Notes: generated by a model from the letters alone, not told the origin. Shown: positions 1-5,013, counted from the stretch's first letter. The stretch is 9,484 nt of DNA from Bacteroidota bacterium (GCA_023424725.1 JAFADQ010000218.1:1-9484); one strand, 5' to 3'. Numbers and translations: made by a program.

Positions 1-981
1 GCGTTGCATTGCTAAATCTTTGCGCTGGGCTTGTTTCAGTAAATTGGCGAAGGAATTTTCAACCAGGTGGCTTTTGTAGGTTAGGGTTACTTCTTCTTTG
101 CCATTGGTTAGGTATTGGTAATGCTTCCGGAAAACCGGCTCGAAGCGCGCCATAAATGCTAACCTGGAAGCCGCAATTTTCTGGCCGGGAGGCACCAATT
201 GTTCGTCTATTATTTCCAGCAGCAACAGGTCGGGCTGGTTGCGTTCTGCAAATTGTTTCAGCAGCAAATTGCGCTGGCGCAGCAAGCGGGTGTATAAAAT
301 CAGTTCCTGCAAATACCCGTGGTCTAACTGCGACAGTAAACTATCGAAAAACTTGCGCCGCTCCTCGCTTCCTTCCCTTATCAGGTCGGTATCGAAGGGC
401 GTAACCATTACCACCGGGTAGCGGCCAATATGCTCGCTCATTTTTTCGTAGGGCGCGCGGTTGTGGGTGATGACTTTTTTTTGGCCGGTGCGAACGGTGC
501 AGTTAATTAGATGAGTGGATGAATGGATGAGCGGATGAGTGGATGAGTGGATGTTGGAATCGTCGTTTTGGCCTGCGGTGGCATTAAAACCGGGCATTGC
601 AGGTTCGGAAAGAATGTCGAGATCGTCTTCAGACTCATCGGCAGCCTTATTCTTTTCATTTTCACCCTCCACTTCATCCGTCGCACTACGCACTACACTA
701 TACGCATTTCGCTCGTCATCTGTCCCACTACCCACTACTCTATACCCACTACTTTTCTCAAACGTGCCGCGCACCATAAAGTACTCGTCGCCCTGGCGTA
801 TGTTCTGCTGGTCGTTGGCGGTAAAGGCGCTTCGGGTCATGCAGAGGTAATGTATAGCATCGAGCAGGTTGGTTTTGCCCGAGCCGTTGGGCCCGGTAAA
901 GCAGTTTATATGCGATGAGAATTGCAGGTCGGCCTCCTCGTAGTTTTTAAACTGTAACAGATGCAGGTCGAGCAGGCGCAT
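1..981 (-). CDS. recF: RecF, DNA replication/repair ATPase (3' end outside window)
   Basis: RecF is a cytoplasmic SMC-like ATPase that binds gapped DNA and helps load RecA with RecO and RecR. The minus strand is open for 327 codons from an ATG at 979-981 to the window edge. Seen directly: an N-terminus MRLLDLHLLQFKNYEEADL, a Walker A P-loop GPNGSGKTNLLDAIHYL (residues 30-46), then NIRQGDEYFMVRGTFEK (60-76), and later VRTGQKKV (163-170), YEKMSEHIGRYPVVMVTPFD (178-197) and IREGSEERRKFFDSLLSQ (201-218). These blocks follow RecF order. The signature motif and Walker B would lie beyond the left edge. Residues 77-160 are an abnormal low-complexity insert (see separate entry), where RecF normally has about 10 residues. 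The frame stays open, so the gene is probably functional. It is divergent from pdhA. A TAnnTTTG box lies 36 bases upstream of the start. Confidence 0.93.
   Translation of the reverse strand, partial: MRLLDLHLLQFKNYEEADLQFSSHINCFTGPNGSGKTNLLDAIHYLCMTRSAFTANDQQNIRQGDEYFMVRGTFEKSSGYRVVGSGTDDERNAYSVVRSATDEVEGENEKNKAADESEDDLDILSEPAMPGFNATAGQNDDSNIHSSTHPLIHSSTHLINCTVRTGQKKVITHNRAPYEKMSEHIGRYPVVMVTPFDTDLIREGSEERRKFFDSLLSQLDHGYLQELILYTRLLRQRNLLLKQFAERNQPDLLLLEIIDEQLVPPGQKIAASRLAFMARFEPVFRKHYQYLTNGKEEVTLTYKSHLVENSFANLLKQAQRKDLAMQR
509..553. repeat. GGATGAGT octad array (inside recF), inverted partner of 1229-1262
   Basis: The plus strand reads five to six degenerate 8-base units GGATGARY. Its first 19 bases, AGATGAGTGGATGAATGGA, recur exactly as the reverse complement within 1229-1262. 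On the recF coding strand the array reads CATCCACT and encodes IHSSTHPLIHSSTH. That strand has no stop in any frame, whereas the other strand carries TGA in every unit. Confidence 0.75.
682..748 (-). repeat. Two 25-base heptad arrays in direct repeat
   Basis: Positions 682-706 and 724-748 align without gaps. They differ at four sites only, positions 2, 9, 16 and 23 of the 25, exactly seven bases apart. Each array is therefore made of 7-base units whose one variable base is the same phase throughout. The spacing of 42 bases is a multiple of both 7 and 3, so both copies are read in the same recF frame, giving GYRVVGSGTDD and AYSVVRSATDE. Confidence 0.75.
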
Positions 982-984
982 TTT

Positions 985-1024
985 GTAGATGTGCAGATGA
1001 TAAATGTGTAGATGTGCAAATGTA
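985..1024. repeat. GTAGATGTGCAGATG-type short repeat upstream of recF
   Basis: Two degenerate copies of a roughly 20-base unit (GTAGATGTGCAGATG, then GTGTAGATGTGCAAATG) lie directly against the recF start. No inverted partner was found in this window. The repeat overlaps the candidate recF -7 box. Confidence 0.5.
1017..1024 (-). promoter_or_regulatory. Candidate -7 box for recF (TACATTTG)
   Basis: On the minus strand, TACATTTG matches the Bacteroidota -7 consensus TAnnTTTG exactly. It ends 36 bases before the recF ATG. I do not see a TTG at the expected -33 spacing, so this rests on one element. Confidence 0.4.
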
Positions 1025-1056
1025 CGGCAGGAAAGCATTCAGGTGCCATAAAAAAC

Positions 1057-1085
1057 CTTCCAGCGTCTTTTTTCAGACCTGGAAG
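1057..1085. terminator. Bidirectional terminator-like hairpin
   Basis: CTTCCAG (1057-1063) pairs with CTGGAAG (1079-1085), with an inner TCT/AGA pairing and a T-rich loop. Five or more T follow on the plus side (1088-1092). A run of A precedes it, giving TTTTT after the hairpin on the minus strand (1050-1055). No complete gene ends here, so it may be a leader terminator of recF or the remnant of a lost small gene or RNA. Confidence 0.5.
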
Positions 1086-1090
1086 CGTTT

Positions 1091-1130
1091 TTAGGTTGCC
1101 GTGCCTGTTTTTTTGGCCACTGCAGGTTCG
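1091..1130 (-). repeat. A-loop stem-loop family, copy 4 (upstream of recF)
   Basis: Read on the minus strand it gives CCTGCAGTGGCCAAAAAAA, then CAGGCACGGCAACCTAA. This aligns with the copies at 3283-3318 and 5039-5080 in their shared core (TGCARYGGCCAAAAAA...GCA-CCTAA). Pairings seen: TGC with GCA outside, and GTG(G)CC with GGCAC inside. It is the most diverged outer stem of the four. The hairpin at 1057-1085 follows immediately on the same strand. Confidence 0.55.
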
Positions 1131-1228
1131 GCCACAAATCCAACAAATCCCTCTCGCCCGGAAAATCCAAATTCAGACAAACCGGATGCTGTAAAGCACA
1201 AAAATTAGTCTGTAAAGAACCAAAACCA
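1131..1228. other. Intergenic sequence with AAATCC-type degenerate repeats, no gene
   Basis: Contains CAAATCCAACAAATCCC, GGAAAATCCAAATTCAGAC and ACAAACCGGATG, which resemble short degenerate repeats seen in Bacteroidota spacers (from memory, not searched). A 64-codon minus-strand frame across 1039-1233 runs through the hairpins and looks non-coding. Confidence 0.35.
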
Positions 1229-1262
1229 CCCATTCATCCATTCTTCCATTCATCCACTCATC
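1229..1262. repeat. CATTCATC octad array, inverted partner of 509-553
   Basis: The sequence is a degenerate 8-base repeat (CATTCATC / CATTCTTC / CATCCACT). Its reverse complement starts with the same 19 bases as the array inside recF. It sits about 65 bases before the pdhA start. Confidence 0.7.
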
Positions 1263-1295
1263 TTAAATATACTTCCTTTTTCAAACATTTTTAAC

Positions 1296-1303
1296 TAATT
1301 TCG
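1296..1303 (+). promoter_or_regulatory. Weak candidate -7 box for pdhA (TAATTTCG)
   Basis: TAATTTCG is one mismatch from TAnnTTTG and lies 22 bases before the pdhA ATG. No clear -33 TTG is visible. Confidence 0.3.
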
Positions 1304-1325
1304 CGAGCTAATCCGATTATTAATT

Positions 1326-2369
1326 ATGGCTTCTACGAAAGAAAAGGCTGCTAAAAAGACCGACAAAAAGCAAACCGCCGCAAAAGGCTTCTCTAAAGAG
1401 ACGTACATGGAGTGGTTCCGCTCTATGTTGTTAATGCGCCGCTTCGAGGAGAAAACCGGCCAGCTTTACGGGCAACAAAAAATAAAAGGCTTTTGCCATT
1501 TATATATCGGCCAGGAGGCCTGCGTGGCCGGCGCCGTTAGCGCGCTTACAAAAGACGATAAGTGGATAACCGCTTACCGCGACCACGCGCACCCGCTGGC
1601 CCTGGGCACGCACCCGAACGCTATTATGGCCGAAATGTTTGCTAAAGCAACCGGCTGCAGCAAAGGCAAAGGCGGCTCTATGCACATGTTCGATAAAGAA
1701 GTAAACTTTATGGGCGGGCATGGCATTGTGGGCGGTCAGGTGCCGTTGGGCGCGGGCATCGCGTTTGCAGAGAAATACAACAACACCGGCAACGTGTGCA
1801 TTTGTTATATGGGCGATGGCGCTGTGCGTCAGGGTGCTTTTCACGAAGCCTTTAACATGGCCATGACCTGGAAACTGCCTGTAATTTTTGTGGTAGAAAA
1901 CAACGGTTACGCCATGGGAACATCGGTAAAACGCACCTCTAACGTAACAGAGCTGTATAAACTGGGTTGTGCCTACGATATGCCGTCGGAGCCGGTAGAA
2001 GCCATGGCCGTAGAGAATGTGCACAATGCCGTGGCCAAAGCCGCCGAGCGCGCCCGTGCCGGCGAAGGACCTACCTTTTTGGAGTTTTTGACTTACCGCT
2101 ACAAGGGCCACTCTATGAGCGACCCGGCCAAGTACCGCACCAAAGAAGAACTGGAAGATTACCGTAACCGCGACTCTATAGAGCAGGTGCGCACTACCAT
2201 TCTGGAAAATAAGTGGGCAACAGAAGAAGAACTGCAGAAAATAGACGAAGAACTAAAGCAGCTTGTTTTAGATTCGGTAGAGTTTGCAGAGAACTCGCCA
2301 TTCCCGGAGCCTGAAGAGTTGTATACCGACATTTATGTGCAGGAAGATTATCCGTATGTGATGGATTAA
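1326..2369 (+). CDS. pdhA: Pyruvate dehydrogenase E1 component, alpha subunit
   Basis: The E1 alpha subunit of the pyruvate dehydrogenase complex binds thiamine diphosphate and, with E1 beta, decarboxylates pyruvate and acetylates E2 lipoyl groups in the cytoplasm. At 347 residues it is the usual size for this alpha subunit. Seen: YRDHAHPLA (84-92), GKGGSMHMF (114-122), HGIVGGQVPLGAG (132-144), and the ThDP/Mg motif running from GDG (163-165) to NN (192-193, VVENNGYAMGTS). The phosphorylation-loop region RYKGHSMSDPAKYRTKEE (258-275) is also present. The first 20 residues are Lys/Ala rich (KEKAAKKTDKKQTAAK), a flexible extension before the conserved core. E1 beta and E2 are not in the window, so the gene appears monocistronic. 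It is divergent from recF. A branched-chain 2-oxoacid E1 alpha is the alternative; the sequence fits pyruvate E1 better. Confidence 0.94.
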   Translation: MASTKEKAAKKTDKKQTAAKGFSKETYMEWFRSMLLMRRFEEKTGQLYGQQKIKGFCHLYIGQEACVAGAVSALTKDDKWITAYRDHAHPLALGTHPNAIMAEMFAKATGCSKGKGGSMHMFDKEVNFMGGHGIVGGQVPLGAGIAFAEKYNNTGNVCICYMGDGAVRQGAFHEAFNMAMTWKLPVIFVVENNGYAMGTSVKRTSNVTELYKLGCAYDMPSEPVEAMAVENVHNAVAKAAERARAGEGPTFLEFLTYRYKGHSMSDPAKYRTKEELEDYRNRDSIEQVRTTILENKWATEEELQKIDEELKQLVLDSVEFAENSPFPEPEELYTDIYVQEDYPYVMD

Positions 2370-2425
2370 TATCCGGCAAATTGCAATTTATAGAGTAAAA
2401 TATATTAATTTTAGTGCCCGAAACG

Positions 2426-2452
2426 CAAAAAGCCGCCAAAACCGCATTTTTG
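2426..2452 (+). terminator. Possible intrinsic terminator of pdhA
   Basis: CAAAAAGC (2426-2433) pairs with GC(A)TTTTTG (2444-2452), with one bulged A and a loop CGCCAAAACC. The stem ends in T-rich sequence. It lies 57 bases past the pdhA stop. The stem is A/T-heavy, so this is a modest prediction. Confidence 0.4.
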
Positions 2453-2502
2453 TTAAATAAAGGTTACTCATCACACACAAATACTAATTTTTGCCCACTG
2501 CA

Positions 2503-3204
2503 ATGTCTAACACAGTGAAGAACAACGAGCCAGAATACGAGCTGATAGAAAATCCGGATGCACTGGCCGAAAGGTTGTCGCAATCAGAAGAATACGTAAA
2601 AAAGAATAAAAATCTGCTGATAGGTTTGATCGCGGCGATTGCCCTGGCCATTGCCGGCGCGTTTTTTTACTTCAGCAACAAAACCACCAAAGAGAACGAG
2701 GCGCAGGCCAGCATGTTTCAGGCGGTATATTATTTCGAGGCAGACTCGCTAAACAAAGCCCTTAACGGCGACGGACAGGCAATTGGCTTGCTTAGAATTA
2801 CCGAAGAATACAGCGGCACCGATGCAGCCAACATGGCGCACTTTTATATTGGTGTTTCTTATTTAAAGCAGGGCAACTACCAGGAGGCGCTAAACCACCT
2901 GCAGGATTTCAGCTCAGACGATATCATGATACAGGCGCGCGCCTACAGCCTTCAGGGCGATGCGCACATGGAGCTTGGCAATGCTACAGAAGCTGCTAAC
3001 ATGTACGTAAAAGCCGCTAACCACAAAGGCAACAAGTATTTTTCGCCGGGTTACTTAATGAAAGCCGGCCTGGCTTTCGAAACGGCAAACGATTATAACT
3101 CGGCCATAGAGGCATACGATAAAATTGTGAACGACTACCCCGAAGCGGTAGAAGTTACCGATGCAAAAAAATACAAAGCCCGCGCCGAAGGTCTGAAAGG
3201 ATAA
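2503..3204 (+). CDS. Membrane-anchored tetratricopeptide-repeat protein
   Basis: A 233-residue protein with a short acidic cytoplasmic N-terminus (ENPDALAERLSQSEEYVKKNK, 16-36), one hydrophobic segment (LLIGLIAAIALAIAGAFFYF, 38-57) and a C-terminal helical-repeat domain. TPR-like helices are visible at about 111-136 (AHFYIGVSYLKQGNYQEALN), 146-175 (ARAYSLQGDAHMELGNATEA) and 184-214 (YLMKAGLAFETANDYNSAIEAYDKIVNDYP). The layout resembles YfgM-type proteins, which hold TPRs outside the membrane and act as chaperone or complex scaffolds; that role is inference. The ATG at 2503 is preferred over a TTG at 2491, because TAATTTTTG, a near-match to the -7 box, overlaps that TTG. From general knowledge, Bacteroidota often place such a gene near recF. 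Confidence 0.85.
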   Translation: MSNTVKNNEPEYELIENPDALAERLSQSEEYVKKNKNLLIGLIAAIALAIAGAFFYFSNKTTKENEAQASMFQAVYYFEADSLNKALNGDGQAIGLLRITEEYSGTDAANMAHFYIGVSYLKQGNYQEALNHLQDFSSDDIMIQARAYSLQGDAHMELGNATEAANMYVKAANHKGNKYFSPGYLMKAGLAFETANDYNSAIEAYDKIVNDYPEAVEVTDAKKYKARAEGLKG

Positions 3205-3228
3205 TTGGTAAAGGATTTAATACAATAT

Positions 3229-3260
3229 AGAAAGCAAGGCTCTGAAGGGTCTTGCTTTCT
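3229..3260 (+). terminator. Hairpin terminator downstream of the TPR gene
   Basis: AGAAAGCAAG (3229-3238) pairs perfectly over 10 bp with CTTGCTTTCT (3251-3260) around a 12-base loop. It starts 24 bases after the stop. The T tract after the stem is weak (TGCTTTCC). The right arm also contains the TTG proposed as the -33 element of the next gene. Confidence 0.55.
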
Positions 3261-3283
3261 TGCTTTCCGGCAGGTTACTTTTG
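3252..3283 (+). promoter_or_regulatory. Bacteroidota-type promoter of the GNAT gene
   Basis: TTG at 3252-3254 is followed, after 21 bases, by TACTTTTG at 3276-3283, an exact TAnnTTTG. The spacing fits the known TTTG-N19-21-TAnnTTTG arrangement. The start of transcription would fall in the left arm of the adjoining stem-loop. Confidence 0.55.
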
Positions 3284-3318
3284 GGCTGCAATGGCCAAAA
3301 AATTGCCTGCCGCAGCCT
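3283..3318 (+). repeat. A-loop stem-loop family, copy 1 (abuts the GNAT start codon)
   Basis: GGCTGC (3284-3289) pairs with GCAGCC (3312-3317). GGC (3293-3295) pairs with GCC (3305-3307) around an A-rich loop. It ends two bases before the GNAT ATG (CCTAATG). An alternative 7-bp pairing, CGGCAGG (3268-3274) with CCTGCCG (3306-3312), competes for the same right-hand bases. The core matches the copy at 5039-5080 over nearly its whole length. Confidence 0.6.
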
Positions 3319-3319
3319 A

Positions 3320-3766
3320 ATGAGCGCAATTCAGGAGTTTAAGAAAGACAATTTCATTATTAGTACCGATAAAGATTTGCTGGATGTTAATGCCATTCAT
3401 ACTTTTCTTGCTAACCAATCGTACTGGGCGCAAGGCATAAGCCGCGAAACGGTACAAAAATTTATCGCTAACAGCCTTGTTTTTGGCCTCTACAGCCCCG
3501 CCGGCCAGATTGGTTTTGCCCGGATAATAACCGATAAAGCCGTTTTCGCTTATTTGGCAGATGTTTTTATACTTCCCGAGCATCGCGGCAAAGGCTTATC
3601 TAAATGGCTGATGGAGTGCGTACTGGCTCACCCCGACCTGCAAGGCCTGAAAAAGTGGCTACTGGCGACTAAAGACGCGCATGGTTTATACACGCAATTT
3701 GGTTTTACACCACTGGCAAATCCGGAGAAGATGATGGAAAGGAGAGCGGAAGGACTGAAGAATTGA
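3320..3766 (+). CDS. GNAT-family N-acetyltransferase
   Basis: A 148-residue single-domain acetyl-CoA-dependent acetyltransferase; the acceptor is unknown. Seen: an N-terminal strand and helix (ISTDKDLLDVNAIHTFLANQ, 14-33), a central sheet (VFGLYSPAGQIGFARIITDKAVFAYLADVFI), then motif A LPEHRGKGLSKWLME (85-99), in which RGKGL forms the pyrophosphate loop. The C-terminal WLLATKDAHGLYTQFGFTPL (113-132) holds the usual Tyr-Phe-Gly-Phe segment. An in-frame start at 3260 exists, but it would translate the promoter and stem-loop, so the ATG at 3320 is chosen. The last codons (AEGLKN) and the TGA stop lie inside the left arm of the TTGAAGG repeat. Confidence 0.88.
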   Translation: MSAIQEFKKDNFIISTDKDLLDVNAIHTFLANQSYWAQGISRETVQKFIANSLVFGLYSPAGQIGFARIITDKAVFAYLADVFILPEHRGKGLSKWLMECVLAHPDLQGLKKWLLATKDAHGLYTQFGFTPLANPEKMMERRAEGLKN

Positions 3767-3798
3767 AGGTTGAAGGATTGAAGATTGAAGGATTAAAG
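3748..3798. repeat. TTGAAGG heptad array, left arm of the 3748-4124 pair
   Basis: About six degenerate 7-8 base units (TTGAAGG / ATTGAAG) begin inside the last codons of the GNAT gene and continue past its stop. The reverse-complementary arm is at 4089-4120. The gap between them is about 290 bases. Confidence 0.75.
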
Positions 3799-3883
3799 AG
3801 CAACATCTTTATAAATGGCCTGTAATAGGCAAATTTGTGCCCATGAGAGCAGAATTGGGCATTACCAATTACGTTTTAAAGCC
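3799..3883. other. Convergent spacer, no gene seen
   Basis: Between the left heptad arm and the inner inverted repeat I see only a small hairpin GCCTGTAATAGGC near 3817-3829 and an open frame of 27 codons from 3843 that runs into the inner repeat. Nothing supports a gene. Confidence 0.4.
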
Positions 3884-4027
3884 AGTGGTTCTTGTAAACG
3901 AGGTGTTTCGCTATCGCTCACCATGACAGCGCGTGGTAGATAACTTGGTTGAGATTTAGGCAGTGCTAACTACTTTCGCGGCGTCATCCTGAGCGATAGC
4001 TAAGGACCTAGTTTATAAAGAACCACC
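3884..4027. repeat. Imperfect inverted repeat with the GTCATCCTGAGCG motif
   Basis: The left arm (about 3884-3932, GTGGTTCTTGTAAACGAGG then TTTCGCTATCGCTCACCATGAC) is matched by the reverse complement of the right arm (about 3979-4027, GCGTCATCCTGAGCGATAGC, AAGGACCTAGTTTATAAAG, AACCAC). Arms of about 48 bases agree at roughly three quarters of positions around a loop of about 46 bases. From general memory, the motif GTCATCCTGAGCG...AAGGACCT occurs as a dispersed intergenic repeat in many bacteria. No transposase is adjacent. Confidence 0.65.
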
Positions 4028-4060
4028 ATAATTAAAGTAAGCCCCAAAAATATATCAAAC

Positions 4061-4103
4061 AAAAAAACTGAAGGCCGAAGCAAACTACTTCTACCTTCAG
4101 TTC
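4061..4103 (-). terminator. Intrinsic terminator of the DUF4293 gene
   Basis: AACTGAAGG (4066-4074) pairs perfectly with CCTTCAGTT (4094-4102), with an inner GAAG/CTTC pairing. On the minus strand the stem is followed by seven T (complement of 4061-4067). It lies 24 bases past the DUF4293 stop. The right-hand arm belongs to the heptad repeat. Confidence 0.75.
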
Positions 4104-4120
4104 TTCAATTCTTCAACCTT
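4089..4120. repeat. CTTCAACCTT heptad array, right arm of the 3748-4124 pair
   Basis: Reverse complement of the TTGAAGG array at 3748-3798. It ends six bases before the DUF4293 stop codon. Confidence 0.7.
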
Positions 4121-4125
4121 AAAAA

Positions 4126-4602
4126 TTAGCGAAGCCGGTCGGCAGAGCGCACCAGGTCTTCGTCGCGTTTAATAAAGCGGTTGGCCAGCAGGTTGCAAAG
4201 CAGCGCTACAACCGGCATATAAAAACCAGATAAATACTCGCCGGTTTGGTCTGGCTCTACCAGCTTATTGCCGGTGTTAGAAAAATACCAGGCAGCCACC
4301 AGTGCAAACCCTATCAGCAAAGAATTAAGTGCGCCCAGTTTAATTTGGGTAAGCCGGTTACGAAACTGAAATATAGAGTACAACGCCACCAGCGCCGCCA
4401 AACCCGCCAGTATGGCGATATAATATGTATTGGTAGTGGTAACGCCACCCGCATCGGCTTGTGCACCTGTTATTATCATTTTATAAGCATCCAGCTCGGC
4501 GGTTTGGGTTTGGCCCTGTTTGTGCCAGATAGGCAAAAACAGTACACTTACCATGGCTACCGAAACCAAAAACAGAAATACAGATTGAACGCGCTGAATC
4601 AT
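4126..4602 (-). CDS. DUF4293 family four-helix membrane protein
   Basis: A 158-residue inner-membrane protein of unknown function, with four predicted membrane segments at about 7-25, 58-78, 91-108 and 124-143. Features that fit the Bacteroidota DUF4293 family, from memory, are the MIQRVQSVFLFL start, the KLGALNSLL segment (88-96) and the cytoplasmic tail NRFIKRDEDLVRSADRLR (141-158). The loop between helices 1 and 2 is Thr/Gly rich. The gene is alone on this strand, convergent with the GNAT gene and divergent from the 81-residue protein gene. It has its own TAATTTTG box and a strong terminator. No catalytic motif is visible. Confidence 0.87.
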   Translation of the reverse strand: MIQRVQSVFLFLVSVAMVSVLFLPIWHKQGQTQTAELDAYKMIITGAQADAGGVTTTNTYYIAILAGLAALVALYSIFQFRNRLTQIKLGALNSLLIGFALVAAWYFSNTGNKLVEPDQTGEYLSGFYMPVVALLCNLLANRFIKRDEDLVRSADRLR

Positions 4603-4640
4603 AATAAAAAGAAAAAACTACCGTATATTTTATGATGCCG

Positions 4641-4648
4641 CAAAATTA
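4641..4648 (-). promoter_or_regulatory. -7 box for the DUF4293 gene (TAATTTTG)
   Basis: An exact TAnnTTTG on the minus strand, 38 bases before the ATG. The expected -33 TTG is not obvious. Confidence 0.5.
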
Positions 4649-4686
4649 CGCTTTTGAATACGAATAGCGACTATAATTTTCTATAA

Positions 4687-4696
4687 TCGTGCACGA
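4687..4696. promoter_or_regulatory. 10-base perfect palindrome in a divergent promoter region
   Basis: TCGTGCACGA is self-complementary and lies between the two divergent -7 boxes, next to a direct repeat of CTATAAT (4671-4687). It could be an operator for either gene. No regulator is encoded nearby, so this is only a candidate site. Confidence 0.25.
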
Positions 4697-4744
4697 ATCG
4701 TTTTTCTAACCAACACCCGGCCGGCAGAATTAATTAAGAAAGAT

Positions 4745-4752
4745 TATTTTTG
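4745..4752 (+). promoter_or_regulatory. -7 box for the 81-residue protein gene (TATTTTTG)
   Basis: An exact TAnnTTTG that overlaps a possible TTG start codon at 4750. It decides in favour of the ATG at 4768 as the true start. No clear -33 element is seen. Confidence 0.5.
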
Positions 4753-4767
4753 CCTGTTAAGTACTTC

Positions 4768-5013
4768 ATGTTTCCCAAACCCTACCTGCTTTTTTACATC
4801 GCCGGCGGAATCAGTTTTCTGAGCGGCATTTTTCGTTTGTATCCGGTTGCAGACCCTTTGCGCGCGCTATCGAGCTTTTTGTTTAGTGTAAGTTTTTTTA
4901 TTTTGGCGTATTATCAGCGCCACCCGCAGCAGGGCGGCACACCACGGGCCCGTGCGCTGCAATTGTTGCCCATTATTGCTGCTGTATTGCTAATGCTTTG
5001 GCTGCAAACGTAA
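4768..5013 (+). CDS. Small hypothetical membrane protein, three hydrophobic segments
   Basis: An 81-residue protein that I do not recognise. Hydrophobic segments lie at about 5-24 (PYLLFYIAGGISFLSGIFRL), 30-49 (PLRALSSFLFSVSFFILAYY) and 63-80 (ALQLLPIIAAVLLMLWLQ). The polar link QRHPQQGGTPRARA (50-63) is positively charged and so probably cytoplasmic. A perfect -7 box 15 bases upstream, Bacteroidota-like codon use similar to the neighbours, and placement in an otherwise gene-free gap support it as a real gene. Confidence 0.7.
   Translation: MFPKPYLLFYIAGGISFLSGIFRLYPVADPLRALSSFLFSVSFFILAYYQRHPQQGGTPRARALQLLPIIAAVLLMLWLQT

Larger units (their letters stand above)
502..753 (-). repeat. Repeat-derived in-frame insertion inside recF
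   Basis: This stretch encodes RecF residues 77-160, between the conserved segments ending ...TFEK and starting CTVRTGQKK. It is built partly of short tandem repeats. There are two GTAGTGS heptad arrays (plus-strand 682-706 and 724-748, a 42-base direct repeat) and an octad array at 509-553 (plus-strand unit GGATGAGT). The middle is acidic and Ser/Asn rich (EKNKAADESEDDLDILSE). It contains no stop in the recF frame. From family knowledge, RecF normally has a short beta-hairpin turn here, so about 75 residues are extra. I infer a disordered surface loop. A sequencing or assembly artefact is unlikely because the frame is open on both sides. Confidence 0.8.

Noticed and set aside
471..500. A T-run followed by GGCC and GTGCAG inside recF that resembles the A-loop stem-loop family
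   Set aside because: It encodes the conserved RecF residues TGQKKV, so the likeness comes from codon use, and the pairing arms are missing.
1039..1233. A 64-codon minus-strand open frame in the recF-pdhA spacer
   Set aside because: It runs through the stem-loop, the terminator-like hairpin and repeat sequence, has no promoter, and resembles no protein I know.
3178..3204. Similar C-termini of the TPR protein (RAEGLKG) and the GNAT protein (RAEGLKN)
   Set aside because: The TPR gene end is not part of a repeat array and the DNA match is short. It is probably coincidence.
3260..3319. Upstream start for the GNAT protein
   Set aside because: It would place the promoter box and stem-loop in coding sequence. 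The protein starting at 3320 is already complete for the family.
3843..3926. A 27-codon open frame starting MRAELGITNY in the convergent gap
   Set aside because: It is short and ends within the inner inverted repeat, with no promoter or conserved look.
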